Positions 15,001 to 26,800 of a DNA stretch of 64,000 nt are shown one piece after another (within the stretch, counting starts at the first letter, position 1; the number at the start of each line of letters is the position of its first letter). The stretch lies in assembly GCF_000003815.2 (NCBI RefSeq), contig NC_049988.1:17847908-17911907 (forward strand). Direction: 5' to 3'. Both the position numbers and the translations under genes were made by a program. This stretch comes from Branchiostoma floridae (lineage: Eukaryota > Chordata > Leptocardii > Amphioxiformes > Branchiostomatidae). The notes under the pieces are model-generated. The model searched no databases and had not been told where the DNA came from. It worked only from the letters and a program-made list of their open reading frames with translations.

Positions 15001-17840
15001 ATGTGCTGACAAGTGTGCTTGCAGCAATTTCAGTTGAAGGTGTGACCGAAGACGATCCAAATGTGCTAGCTTGCTTCGTTGTTGTACTAGCCACGGTGGT
15101 CCCTTCCAAGGTTGACGTCAAAGTGCTTTGTTCTGTCGTCATAGGCAGTGTAGGAACTGTTGTTCTTTGCGCGGTCGTACTTTGGTCCACCGGTGTAGAT
15201 TCAGAAAACGTTGTCGAATGGACGGACGTTCTTGACCTGCTGGTAATGGAACTTAGTTCAACGGTGGTGCCTGTTGAAGAATATCCTGTGGACGGCGCAG
15301 TTGAAAATCCCGCAGAAGTGCTGAAAAGTGTACTTTCAGCACGTTCTGTCGAAGAAGCTGCAGAGGACAATCCAATCGTGCTTGTCTGTTCTGCAGATGT
15401 AGTAGCCACTGTCGTCTCACCAGGAGTCGATGTCACAGTGCTTCGGTCAGTGGTTGCCGGAAGTGTACGAAAGGTGGTTCTTTGTGTAGTGCTACTTTGA
15501 TCTGTCGATGTAGATTCTTCAGGCGTTGTCGTTGGCACTGAAGTTCCTTGGCTGCTTGTGGTCGTTTTCATGCCGTATGTTGTGGCCGTGGACGGATGCC
15601 CCGTGGTCTGCGATACGGTAGTATGACCTGCCGACGTGTCGTGGCTTGTGCTTGTAGCACTGGCTGTTGTAGACGTGGCGGAAGACGATTGAAATGTGCT
15701 AGCCCTCTCCGTTGTTGTAGTAGCCGAAGTGGTCTCTGCAAGGGTTGAGGCCAACGTGCTTTGCTCAGTTGTTACCGGCAGTGTCGGAACTGTGGTTCTT
15801 TCCGCGGTCGTGCTTTGGACTACCGTTGTGCTTGCTGAAGATTGTTCTGTAGACTGTCGGCCAGTTGAATGACCCGTAGATGTGCTGACAAGTGTGCTTG
15901 CAGCAATTTCAGTTGAAGGTGTGACCGAAGACGATCCAAATGTGCTAGCTTGCTTCGTTGTTGTACTAGCCACGGTGGTCCCTGCCAAGGTTGACGTCAA
16001 AGTGCTTTGTTCTGTCGTCATAGGCAGTGTAGGAACTGTTGTTCTTTGCGCGGTCGTACTTTGGTCCACCGGTGTAGATTCAGAAAACGTTGTCGAATGG
16101 ACGGACGTTCTTGACCTGCTGGTAATGGAACTTAGTTCAACGGTGGTGCCTGTTGAAGAATATCCTGTCGACTGCGCAGTTGAAAATCCCGCAGAAGTGC
16201 TGAAAAGTGTACTTTCAGCACGTTCTGTCGAAGAAGCTGCAGAGGACAATCCAATCGTGCTTGTCTGTTCTGCAGATGTAGTAGCCACTGTCGTCTCACC
16301 AGGAGTCGATGTCACAGTGCTTCGGTCAGTGGTTGCCGGAAGTGTACGAAAGGTGGTTCTTTGTGTAGTGCTACTTTGATCTGTCGATGTAGATTCTTCA
16401 GGCGTTGTCGTTGGCACTGAAGTTCCTTGGCTGCTTGTGGTCGTTTTCATGCCGTATGTTGTGGCCGTGGACGGATGCCCCGTGGTCTGCGATACGGTAG
16501 TATGACCTGCCGACGTGTCGTGGCTTGTGCTTGTAGCACTGGCTGTTGTAGACGTGGCGGAAGACGATTGAAATGTGCTAGCCCTCTCCGTTGTTGTAGT
16601 AGCCGAAGTGGTCTCTGCAAGGGTTGAGGCCAACGTGCTTTGCTCAGTTGTTACCGGCAGTGTCGGAACTGTGGTTCTTTCCGCGGTCGTGCTTTGGACT
16701 ACCGTTGTGCTTGCTGAAGATTGTTCTGTAGACTGTCGGCCAGTTGAATGACCCGTAGATGTGCTGACAAGTGTGCTTGCAGCAATTTCAGTTGAAGGTG
16801 TGACCGAAGACGATCCAAATGTGCTAGCTTGCTTCGTTGTTGTACTAGCCACGGTGGTCCCTGCCAAGGTTGACGTCAAAGTGCTTTGTTCTGTCGTCAT
16901 AGGCAGTGTAGGAACTGTTGTTCTTTGCGCGGTCGTACTTTGGTCCACCGGTGTAGATTCAGAAAACGTTGTCGAATGGACGGACGTTCTTGACCTGCTG
17001 GTAATGGAACTTAGTTCAACGGTGGTGCCTGTTGAAGAATATCCTGTCGACTGCGCAGTTGAAAATCCCGCAGAAGTGCTGAAAAGTGTACTTTCAGCAC
17101 GTTCTGTCGAAGAAGCTGCAGAGGACAATCCAATCGTGCTTGTCTGTTCTGCAGATGTAGTAGCCACTGTCGTCTCACCAGGAGTCGATGTCACAGTGCT
17201 TCGGTCAGTGGTTGCCGGAAGTGTACGAAAGGTGGTTCTTTGTGTAGTGCTACTTTGATCTGTCGATGTAGATTCTTCAGGCGTTGTCGTTGGCACTGAA
17301 GTTCCTTGGCTGCTTGTGGTCGTTTTCATGCCGTATGTTGTGGCCGTGGACGGATGCCCCGTGGTCTGCGATACGGTAGTATGACCTGCCGACGTGTCGT
17401 GGCTTGTGCTTGTAGCACTGGCTGTTGTAGACGTGGCGGAAGACGATTGAAATGTGCTAGCCCTCTCCGCTGTTGTAGTAGCCGAAGTGGTCTCTGCAAG
17501 GGTTGAGGCCAACGTGCTTTGCTCAGTTGTTACCGGCAGTGTCGGAACTGTGGTTCTTTCCGCGGTCGTGCTTTGGTCTACCGGTGTGCTTGCTGAAGAT
17601 TGTTCTGTAGACTGTCGGCCAGTTGAATGACCCGTAGATGTGCTGACAAGTGTGCTTGCAGCAATTTCAGTTGAAGGTGTGACCGAAGACGATCCAAATG
17701 TGCTAGATTGCTTCGTTGTTGTACTAGCCACGGTGGTCCCTGCCAAGCTTGACGTCAAAGTGCTTTGCTCTGTCGTCATAGGCAGTGTAGGAACTGTTGT
17801 TCTTTGCGCGGTCGTACTTTGGTCCACTGTTGTAAAATCG
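1..17840 (-). repeat. 879 bp coding tandem array, about 20.3 units
   Basis: A landmark motif (gtgctgacaagtgtgcttgc) recurs near positions 59, 938, 1817 and so on to 17640: 21 occurrences spaced 879 bp, with one spacing of 880 (8849 to 9729) caused by the 1 bp insertion. Units differ by only a few substitutions each, and most of those are shared between several units. The last unit, next to the intron at 17.8 kb, is the most diverged (for example gattgc instead of gcttgc near 17705). The array continues past the left edge. Confidence 0.97.
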
Positions 17841-17877
17841 GAAGGCGATGTTAAGTGGACTGTAGCCTTTTTGTATC
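1..17877 (-). CDS. Mucin gene exon B: giant tandem-repeat mucin domain, runs off window
   Basis: The minus strand is open from about 17877 to position 1 except for one frameshift at 9211-9213. Upstream of that shift the frame runs unbroken for 2,881 codons from 17827; downstream of it the frame is again free of stops to the window edge. The encoded sequence is more than half Ser and Thr by eye, with Pro, Ala, Gln and Glu and essentially no cysteine, as in O-glycosylated mucin domains. Each 293 residue unit holds three sub-repeats that begin TTFRTLPATT, TTVPTLPMTT and TTVPTLPVTT (105, 82 and 106 residues). The exon start could be CAAG before GATAC (17877) or ACAG before TCCAC (17859), both phase 1; the polypyrimidine tract is poor at both. 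No internal start is needed. Confidence 0.75.
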
Positions 17878-20800
17878 CTTGAGTATTAATAATTTGTGAT
17901 CATGAATTTTATATTTCAATCACATAAATTTGAATATATTGTCTTTTGTCATGACTCTTCTCTTTCTTCTTTTGTCACATCTTTTATTGGAAATCCACCT
18001 TTTTTTAATATATAGAATGATTGTTGAATGACCTGAAACTTTTTTGCCTTCTCTTTTTAGATAGAAGCATTGAAAATTACTTTATTTAGGGTTTTGGTCA
18101 ATTTAGTTCCAAAACATATTTTGGCCCAGTACCCTTGTATTATAATCTTACAACTTAAAATTTGGTACAGAGATGCACTGGACATGCACAGGGCCACCTT
18201 TTGCATTCATCACTTTTAAAATGAGTTATTTTGGACCATTTTTACTCAAAATGCATATTTTGGGCTGCAATGCCCTTTTTACAAACCAAATAACCTAAAA
18301 TGTGCAAAGTGGTATGGAAGATATGTAGTCACAGTACTTCATTTTTTCCCCTTCTGGCATACATTGCTTAAAAATGTTGAATTTTTGCCTCTTCTAGACT
18401 AAACATGTATAGTTTTGGCTCTTATGTTTTTCTTTTAAACCAAATAACATAAAAATTTGGTAGGAGACTGCATACAGTATGTCCCAACAAGACCCACACG
18501 GAACTATTTTTACACGTATGGTACACGAGACTCGAGAATTACTTAATTTGGGATATTTTGCCATGTTTGACCAAAAATTTATATCTTGGGTTCGTTTGCA
18601 TGCGGACGGGGTGGATTGAAATTTGCTGTATTTGCTCAAGTGCACATGTCGGCCTTTCTAGTTGAATATTGTAATTGTCGGGTGATGGTTTGGGTTGTTG
18701 ATGACTTTTCTAGTGATGACGCCGTTACTTATAGTATTATAGTTTCATAAATGATGAAAATGTATGGAGATAAATTTTGTTAGCCTTACCTTCACAGTTG
18801 CTTTCGACGGCTAAATCACCGATTCTGAAATGCATAGTTACAAGTAAATGAGTAACCAAAGAAATACAAGCCGTTTAACGATTAACGATGCAATGTGTTC
18901 AACATATTGTTGATAAAAGTAAACACACAAACCTGCATTCTCTGTTAGAGTCGACCACGACGCAAAACGACCCGATGGAACAGTAATCATCATCGCACAC
19001 CTCTGGAGGGGATAAAATAACGACATTGTCTTAGTTTAAGTCGTTTTAGTGACATACTTGAGAAAAAGGTACACAGCTTAAAGTATTTCAAGCTAACTCC
19101 TTAATACTAAAATATCACTGTATCTATGTTATGGTGACATCTGTTGAATGACATCCTCAAAGATATATATCTAGATTAACCTGAGTTCCACAAACCTGTA
19201 TGGTCGCCAAATTATGTTACCCTTTCTCACTCAAGTATCATACATGCTTACCATTTATTATGCAAATAAGGATTTCATTCGCCACCAAAATAACAAATTT
19301 TCAAAGTGTGAAAGTGCTATCCTAGCAAGGAAGGCCATTTGTTCTCACTGATTATGTAAATTAGTCTCCCAATGCATGGTTGATATCTAAGGGTGTTCAC
19401 CTTAACTAAGCTTAAAAATTCTGCATGAAATGCACGTCATTTACCGCAAGAATTTAAAGTAGTATCTTCCTCGTTAGGTAAATTAGGTCTGTATTAACCC
19501 ATCGTGAATGCCACTCAGTAAACGAAAAGCCTATTTCAGTAAATGCTCAAATTCGAGAAGAAAGAACGCACCGAAGGCAGTCCGTAGAGCGATGCCGAGT
19601 GTGTTGTTGCTGTCGGCAGCGACTGCGTCGTTCAGGAGACCAGAAACCTCTTCCTTTTCCACGCAGGGTGTACTAAAGTTGAGGAGCACCGTAGATATGA
19701 CACTGCCTTCGTAAAAGTTGAGCACTGTGGCGCTGCCGAAAATCGCGCTCAATCCACGGCTAGAGGTAAAGTACTCGGAAATCTGAAGAAGATCATGGTG
19801 GTAAGATTCATCATTTGATATACAACAACGTAACTTCTTCTCTAGCAATGCAAACCGTCACCTTTGTGTGAGTCGTGTAAAAGGCTTTGCGGACTAAGTT
19901 GAATCATAAGAACACTGAACAATATCAGCTATCACCTTCCATGATATTTGATGTATATCCTTTAAAAAAGCTTTATATTCAACTCCACCTTCAGGCATTA
20001 AACAGTCGTTATATTCTCCATCTGGGGCATGCATGACGAACAATATGATAAATATGTAAAAAAAAAATTAATTTGTGCTAAATGATTAAAGAACGAATAT
20101 TAGGAATACGAAAATATTTGATGTAGAGCCGTAGTTAAGTTAGAAGAAACTCAATGCAAAACTTAGCAGTGTGTGCGTGCATAAGTGTATAATTTGCAAA
20201 TGCAGTGATATATGCATAGTCAACGTTATAGTATTCCCTCACCTTGTCTACTAGAATGCTAGAAATCCTCCTAAACCGATCGCTCGTGATGTCTAAGTAT
20301 TCAGCATCCCATTCCAGGGCCTCAAGGGTGAATTCCACTCCAGCAACATCTGGAACTGTGGGACAGACAACAGGTTACCCGATCCTAGAACAGATACTTG
20401 CCTGAAAGTGTGTGATGCAGTAACAACGGCAGCCGAATCAACTGCCTTTAGCATAGAAATTAAGCAATAAGAGGAAGATACAGAAGCAAACGAGTTACCC
20501 ACTAGTGGTCATTCAGAGATTTTGTTAAGAATCGCATCTTTGCAGAAATTTCCAACTTTGTTGGACGGGGCATATAGTATGACAAAAAATCAATCATAAG
20601 TTCACCATACCGACACGGTGACAAAAGTACATTTAATCACTATTCATAGGTAACTACTTACATTTTTCACACGATGCTCCGTTCCAAAAGTATCCTGGGT
20701 TGCACACACACCGAGAATCCTCCCCAGACGTTAGACAAAACGCATGGCTCCCACATCTTAGACAGTCATCTTTAGGAAATCATAAACATAGATTTTTTAA

Positions 20801-23800
20801 ATGTTTTTGTTTGTGGTGAGGTTAAAATTACAAAACGGTGTAATCATAGCCTCTTTGACCAACAGTATAAAGAAGATACACCTGGATTGCAAAGTTCGAA
20901 GGTGTAGTTTTTTTTTTACAAATGTTAAAAGTCCATTGATCTTGGTCTTCGAGCTTATTACATCCATATCGCCAGGTGCAAATGCTAATGTTGTTGTTTT
21001 AAAGGTATAGTTTTCATATATATATCATAAGTTAGAAATGTCAGCATCTCATTTTAATGATCTTATATCTTGCAGTAAAATATATTCTGTATCTGTATCC
21101 CAAAATGAAGAATGGAAATATGATAGAAATTGATTTAGGTGCAAAAAGTGGGATACAATTGTAAAAATTCAACTAACCTATATCCAAATGATTAAGTTGA
21201 TATATGTTTTCGTAGTTACAATGTGTGCAGTTTAGAACTTAAATAAACGTAATCTTTTATTATTGAAGAATTCAGAATATTTTATCAAATTGATATTCTT
21301 CAAAATGTACCATCACCAACATTTCAGTGCAGTTTTAAATAGTAGTGTTTGTCTAAAAAGCTTGAATAAAGACAGATAACATGAAAATATACGCGCACCT
21401 GTTGTAAGAACCGAAGTTGAAGCACTTGTAAGATGGGGTGTAGTACTCTCTACAAATGTAGTCTCCGCCACTATGGTCGATGGGGTGGAAGTTCTTGACG
21501 TGCTTGTGCCTGTAGTCTCAAGAAAAGTAGACTGCCCTTCCGGCCTGCCAACAGTGGTGCTTACGGCACTGTATGACGATGCTGCGGCTGAAGACAACCC
21601 AAGGGTGCTTGCTGTTTCCGTGGTCTCTGCAGAGCTTGACATCAACACACTTGACCCTGTTGTTACCGGAAGCGTAGGAACTGTTGTTCTTTTCGTGGTG
21701 GTACCTTGGTCCATCGGTGTAGATTCAGAAAACGTTGTCGAATGGACTGACGTTCTTGATCTACTAGTGGTGGAGCTTAGTTCAACTGTGGTGCCTGCTG
21801 AAGTATATCCTGTCGACTGTCCAGTTGAATACCCTTCAGAAGTGCTGACAAGTGTATTTTGAGCACGTTCTGTCGAAGATGCGGCGGAAGACAATCCAAT
21901 TGTGCTTGTCTGCTCTGGAGATGTAGTAGCCACTGTGGTCTCAAACAGAGTTGATGTAGCGGTGCTTCGATCAGTGGTTGCCGGTACTGTACGAAAGGTG
22001 GTTCTTTGTGTGGTGCTACTTTCTTCTGTCGATGTAGATTCTGCAGGCGTTGTCGTTGAGACTGAAGTTCCTTGGCTGCTTGTGGTCGTTTTCATGCCGT
22101 ATGTTGTGGCCGTGGACGGATGTCCCGTGCTCTGCGATACGGTAGTATGACCTTCCGACGTGTCGTGGCTTGTGCTTGTAGCACTGGGTGTTGTAGACGT
22201 GGCGGAAGTCGATTTAAACGTGCTAGCCCTCTCCATTGTTGTACTTGCGACGGTGGTCTCTGCCAAGGTTGAGGTCAACGTGCTTTGCTCTGTTGTTACC
22301 GCCAGAGTAGGAACTGTGGTTCTTTGCGCCGTCGTGCTTTTGTCCATCAGTGTAGATTCAGCAAGCATTGTGGTGGCGGAAGACGATTCCAATGTACTAG
22401 CCCTTTCCCTTGTTGTACTAGCCGAAGTAGTCTGTGCCAAAGTTGTTGTCAAAGTGCTTTGCTCTGTAGTTACAGGCAGTGTAGGAACTGTGGTTCTTTG
22501 CGCGGTTGTGCTTTTGTCCATCGGTGTGAATTCATTAAGCGTTGTCGTGGCGGAAGACGATTCAAATGTGGTAGCTCTCTCCGTTGTTGCACTAGCCACG
22601 GTGGTCTCTGCCAATGTTGAGGTCAGAGTGCTTTGCTTTGTTGTTACAGGCAGTGTAGGAACTGTGGTTCTTTGTGCCGTTGTACCTTGGTCCACCGCTG
22701 TAGATTCAGAAAACGTTGTCGAATGGACGGACGTACTTGATCTGCTGCTTGTGGAGCTTAGTTCAACTGTGGTGCCTGCTGAAGTATATCCTGTCGAATG
22801 TCCAGTTGAATACCCACCAGAAGTGCTGAAAAGTGTACTTTCAGCACGTTCTGTCGAAGATGCGGCCGAAGACAAGCCAATTGTGCTTGTCTGCTCTGGA
22901 GATGTAGTAGCCACTGTGGTCTCTTCGAGAGTTGATGTAGCAGTGCTTCGCTCAGTGGTTGCCGGCACTGTACGAAATGTGGTTCTTTGCGTGGCGCTAC
23001 TTTGATCTGTCGATGTAGATTCTGCAGGCGTTGTTATTGAGACTGGAGTTCCTTGGCTGCTTGTGGTCGTTTTCGTGCCGTATGTTGTGGCCGTGGACGG
23101 ATGTCCCGTGGTCTGCGATAAGGTTGAATGACCTTTCGACGTGTCGTGGGCTGTGCTTGTAGCACTGGGTGTTGTAGACGTGGCGGAAGTCGATTTAAAC
23201 GTGCTAGCCCTCTCCATTGTTGAACTTGCGACGGTGATCTCTGCCAAGGTTGAGGCCAATGTGCTTTGCTCTATTGTAACCGGCAGTGTAGGAACTGTGG
23301 TTCTTTGCGCCGTCGTGCTTTTGTCCATCAGTGTAGATTCAGCAAGCGTTGTCGTGGCGGAAGACGATTCCAACGTACTAGCCCTCTCCCCTGCTGAACT
23401 AGCCGAAGTAGTCTGTGCCAAAGTTGAGGTCAAAGTGCTTTGCTCTGTAGTTATAGGCAGTGTAGGAACTGTGGTTCTTTGTGCGGTAGAGCCTTCTTTT
23501 ACCAGTGTGCTTGCTGAAGATTGTTCTGTAGACTGTCGACCAGTTGAGTGCCTTAAAGATGTGGCAACATGTGTGCTTTCAGAAATTTCTGTTGTAGGTA
23601 TGACGGAAGACGATCCAAGTGTGCTAGTTTGCTTCGTTGTTGTACTAGCCACGGTGGTTGCTGCTAAGGTTGACATCATGGTGCTTTGTTCTGTCGTTAC
23701 CGGCAGTGTAGGGACTGTGGTTCTTTGTACCGACGTACCTTGGTCCACCGGTGTAGATTCAGAAAATGTTGTCGAATGGACTGACGTACTTGATCTGCTG

Positions 23801-26800
23801 CTTGTAGAGCTTGGTTCAAAGGTGGTACCTGCTGAAGAATATTCTGTCGACTGTCCAGTTGAATGCCCTTCAGTAGTGCTGACAAGTGTACTTTTAGCAT
23901 TTGTTGTTGTACTAGCAACTGTGGTCCCTGCCAACGTTGAGGTCAGAGTGCTTTGCTCTGTTGTTACCGCCAGAGTAGGAACTGTCGTTCTTTGCGCGGT
24001 CGTGCTTTCGTCCACCGGTGTCGATTCAGAAAGCGTTGTCGTGGCAAAAGACGATTTAAATGTGCTAGCCCTCTCCGTTGTTGTACTAGCCACTGTGGTC
24101 TCTGCTAAGGTTGAGGTCAAGGTGCTTTGTTCTGTAGTTACCGGAAGTGTAGGGACTGTGGTTCTTTTTGCCGTCGTACCTTGGTCCACCGGTGTAGATT
24201 CTGAAAACGTTGTCGAATGGACTGACGTTCTTGATCTGCTAGTGGTGGAGCTTGGTTCAAAGGTGGTACCTGCTGAAGAATATTCTGTCGACTGTCTAGT
24301 TGAATGCCCTTCAGAAGTGCTGACAAGTGTACTTTTAGTATTTGTTGTTGTACTAGCAACTGTGGTCCCTGCCAACGTTGAGGTCAGAGTGCTTTGCTCT
24401 GTTGTTACCGGCAGTGTAGGAACTGTCGTTCTTTGTGCGGTTGTTACATCCACTGTGGTCTTTTTAAGAGTTGAAGTCGCAGTTGCTAGTTCTGTAGTAG
24501 CAGGCATTGTATAGAATTTGGTCCTTTTCCCGGTCGTGCTTTGATCTGCCGATGTAGATTCGAAACGTTTTGTGGTTGGGACTGATGTTTTGGGGCTGCT
24601 TGAGGTCGATCCATATGTTGTGCCAATCGACGGATGCCCTGTAGTTCCTGCATCAGTGGAAGGACCAATGTTTGTACTAGTGGCACTGAGTGTTGAAGAT
24701 ATAGCAGAAGATGATTCAAATGTGCTATCCCACTTTGTTGTTGCACCAGCCACTGTCGTCTCCTCAAAAATTGAGTACAAAGTGCTTGCTTCTGTTGTTA
24801 CCGACAGAGTAGGAACTGTGGTTCTTTGCGTGGTCTTGCTTTTGTCCATCGGTGTAGATTCAGAAAGCATTGTTGTGGCGGAAGACGATTCGAATGAGCT
24901 AGCCCTCTCCGTTGTTGTACTAGCCACGCTTGTCTCTGGCAAGGTTGGGGTCAAAGTGCTTTGCTCTGTTGTTACCGGCAGGGTCGGAACTGTGGTTCTT
25001 TGCGTTGTCGTTCTTTGGTCTACCGGAGTAGTTTTAAAAACCGTTGTAGGCTGGACTGAAGTTCTTGACCCTCTGTAGGTAGAACTAAGCTCAATTGTTC
25101 TGTCTGCCGTAGAATGTTCTGTCGTTTGTGCATCAGTTGGAAAACCTTCAGAAGTGCTGACAAAAGTACTTGTAGCATTGTTTGTTGAAAATAAGGCGGA
25201 AGACGGTCCAATTGTGCTTGTCCGCTTTACAGTTGTACCAGGCACTGTAGTCTCTTCAAGAGTTGATGTTTCAATCGTTGGTACCACGGTACTTTGCTCC
25301 TTCGTGGATTTCATCGTGGGTTGCGTTGTTATATGCGTAGATCTTTGGTCTAACGTTTTAGCACCGCTGGTGTGTGAAACGCCTTCTGTTGTGCCAGTCG
25401 AATAATGTGCTGTAGTCTCCATCACAGTGGACTGACTTTCAGACGTTCTATCAATTGTGCTTGTGGCACTCTGTGTTGGAGACGTGACTGAAGGCGATAC
25501 TGTAGACGGAAAGGTACTTTGCTCCGTCGTACCCCGCACAGTGGGAAATCTGGTTCTTTGTGTGGCCGTACTTTGGTCGGCTAGTGTAGAGTCTCCTGTA
25601 GTCTCCAAGACAGTCGAATGGCCCACCGACGTTCTAATAATCGTAGTTGTGTAACTTTGCGCTAGAGTCGTTGCTGTCGCCGCTGTAATTATGTCGCTCT
25701 GCACTGTTTGTTCACCGGACAATGTAGATGTCAGAGGGCTTTCTTCTGTTGTTGGCTGCAATGAGGAAAACTGAGTTCCTTGGGGGAATGTACTTTGGTC
25801 TGCCAGTGTAGATTCTGCTGTAGTTCCCATAACAGTGGAATGACCTTCCGTCGTGCCAACGATTGTGCTTGCTGTAGCACTAGGTGTTAAAGACGTGGCG
25901 GAAGACGGTCTAAGTGTTCTTGCTGTACTGACCGCTGTGGTCTCTACAAAGCTTGACGTCAAAGTGCCTTGTTCTGTTGTAGGAAGATTTGTTACTTTAG
26001 CAGTCGTACTTTGGCCTGTCAGTGTGGATTCTGCTCCAGGTTCCACAACAGTGGAAGGACCATTCGACGTGCTAAGAATCGTAGTTTTGTCATTTTGCGC
26101 TAAAGATGTTGCCGCCGTCGATGCCGTTGGGTAGGTCTGCATTGTTTGTTCACCTGACACCGTGGTCTCTTTCAAAGTATATGCCAATGTGCTCTCTTCG
26201 GTTGTTGCCTTCAATGTGGGAAACTGAGTGTCTTGGATTAATGTACTTCGGTCTGCTGGTGTTGATTTTGTAAATGAACTTGACTGGGCATATATTGTTG
26301 AGCTGCTTGCTGTGGAACTGCTTTCTTCCGTTGTTTCAGTTGAAAAATATGCTGTATTCTGAACCTTGCTTGTTTGATCTTGTGATGCTGTAACAGCTGT
26401 ACTTAGCTCTTCTGTGCTGGTCTGCATTATCGTTACCCCTCTTTCCGTGGTCTCATGATGTGAAGAGGTCACGGTATTGTGCTCAGTTGATGCTTGCATT
26501 GTAGGAATTTCTGTTTGTTGCTCTGAGGTAACAACATAGGTCACACTTTCTGCTGTTGTCTGTATAGGTTCCATGTGGCTTTCTCTTCTATTTCTTGCCT
26601 TTGCTTCGGCTGTTTGGGAGATCTTTTGTTGTCCTCCTTCTTTGTCATTTTCTGATCCTATGAAAATCAGATTTAAAAAATCTTTCTTTTTCGTTGAAAG
26701 ACTTTCAGTGAGTTCTTTGTACTCTATGCCTTGTCCTGTACTTTGTTTCATTTCCACATTTCTAGTTTGCATTTTTATCTTCTTTATCTTACTTTTTACA

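Noticed and set aside
9182-17827. Treating 17827 as the true start and 9182 as the true stop of a 2,881-residue protein
   Set aside because: The start codon there is GTG within an open frame that continues upstream, and the stop is produced only by the 1 bp insertion.
1-17840. CRISPR-like regular repeat spacing
   Set aside because: The unit is 879 bp of continuous coding repeat without spacers, in a genome with introns.
59-17882. Repeated plus-strand frames of 165, 66 and 78 codons across the array
   Set aside because: They are shadows of the minus-strand mucin repeat. They recur every 879 bp, read Val/Leu/Cys-rich antisense translations of Ser/Thr codons, and the minus frame is far longer.
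21473-26134. Plus-strand frames of 82 to 457 codons opposite exon A
   Set aside because: Same antisense effect of Ser/Thr-rich coding sequence (VVLATVVSA patterns). There is no independent start or splice evidence.
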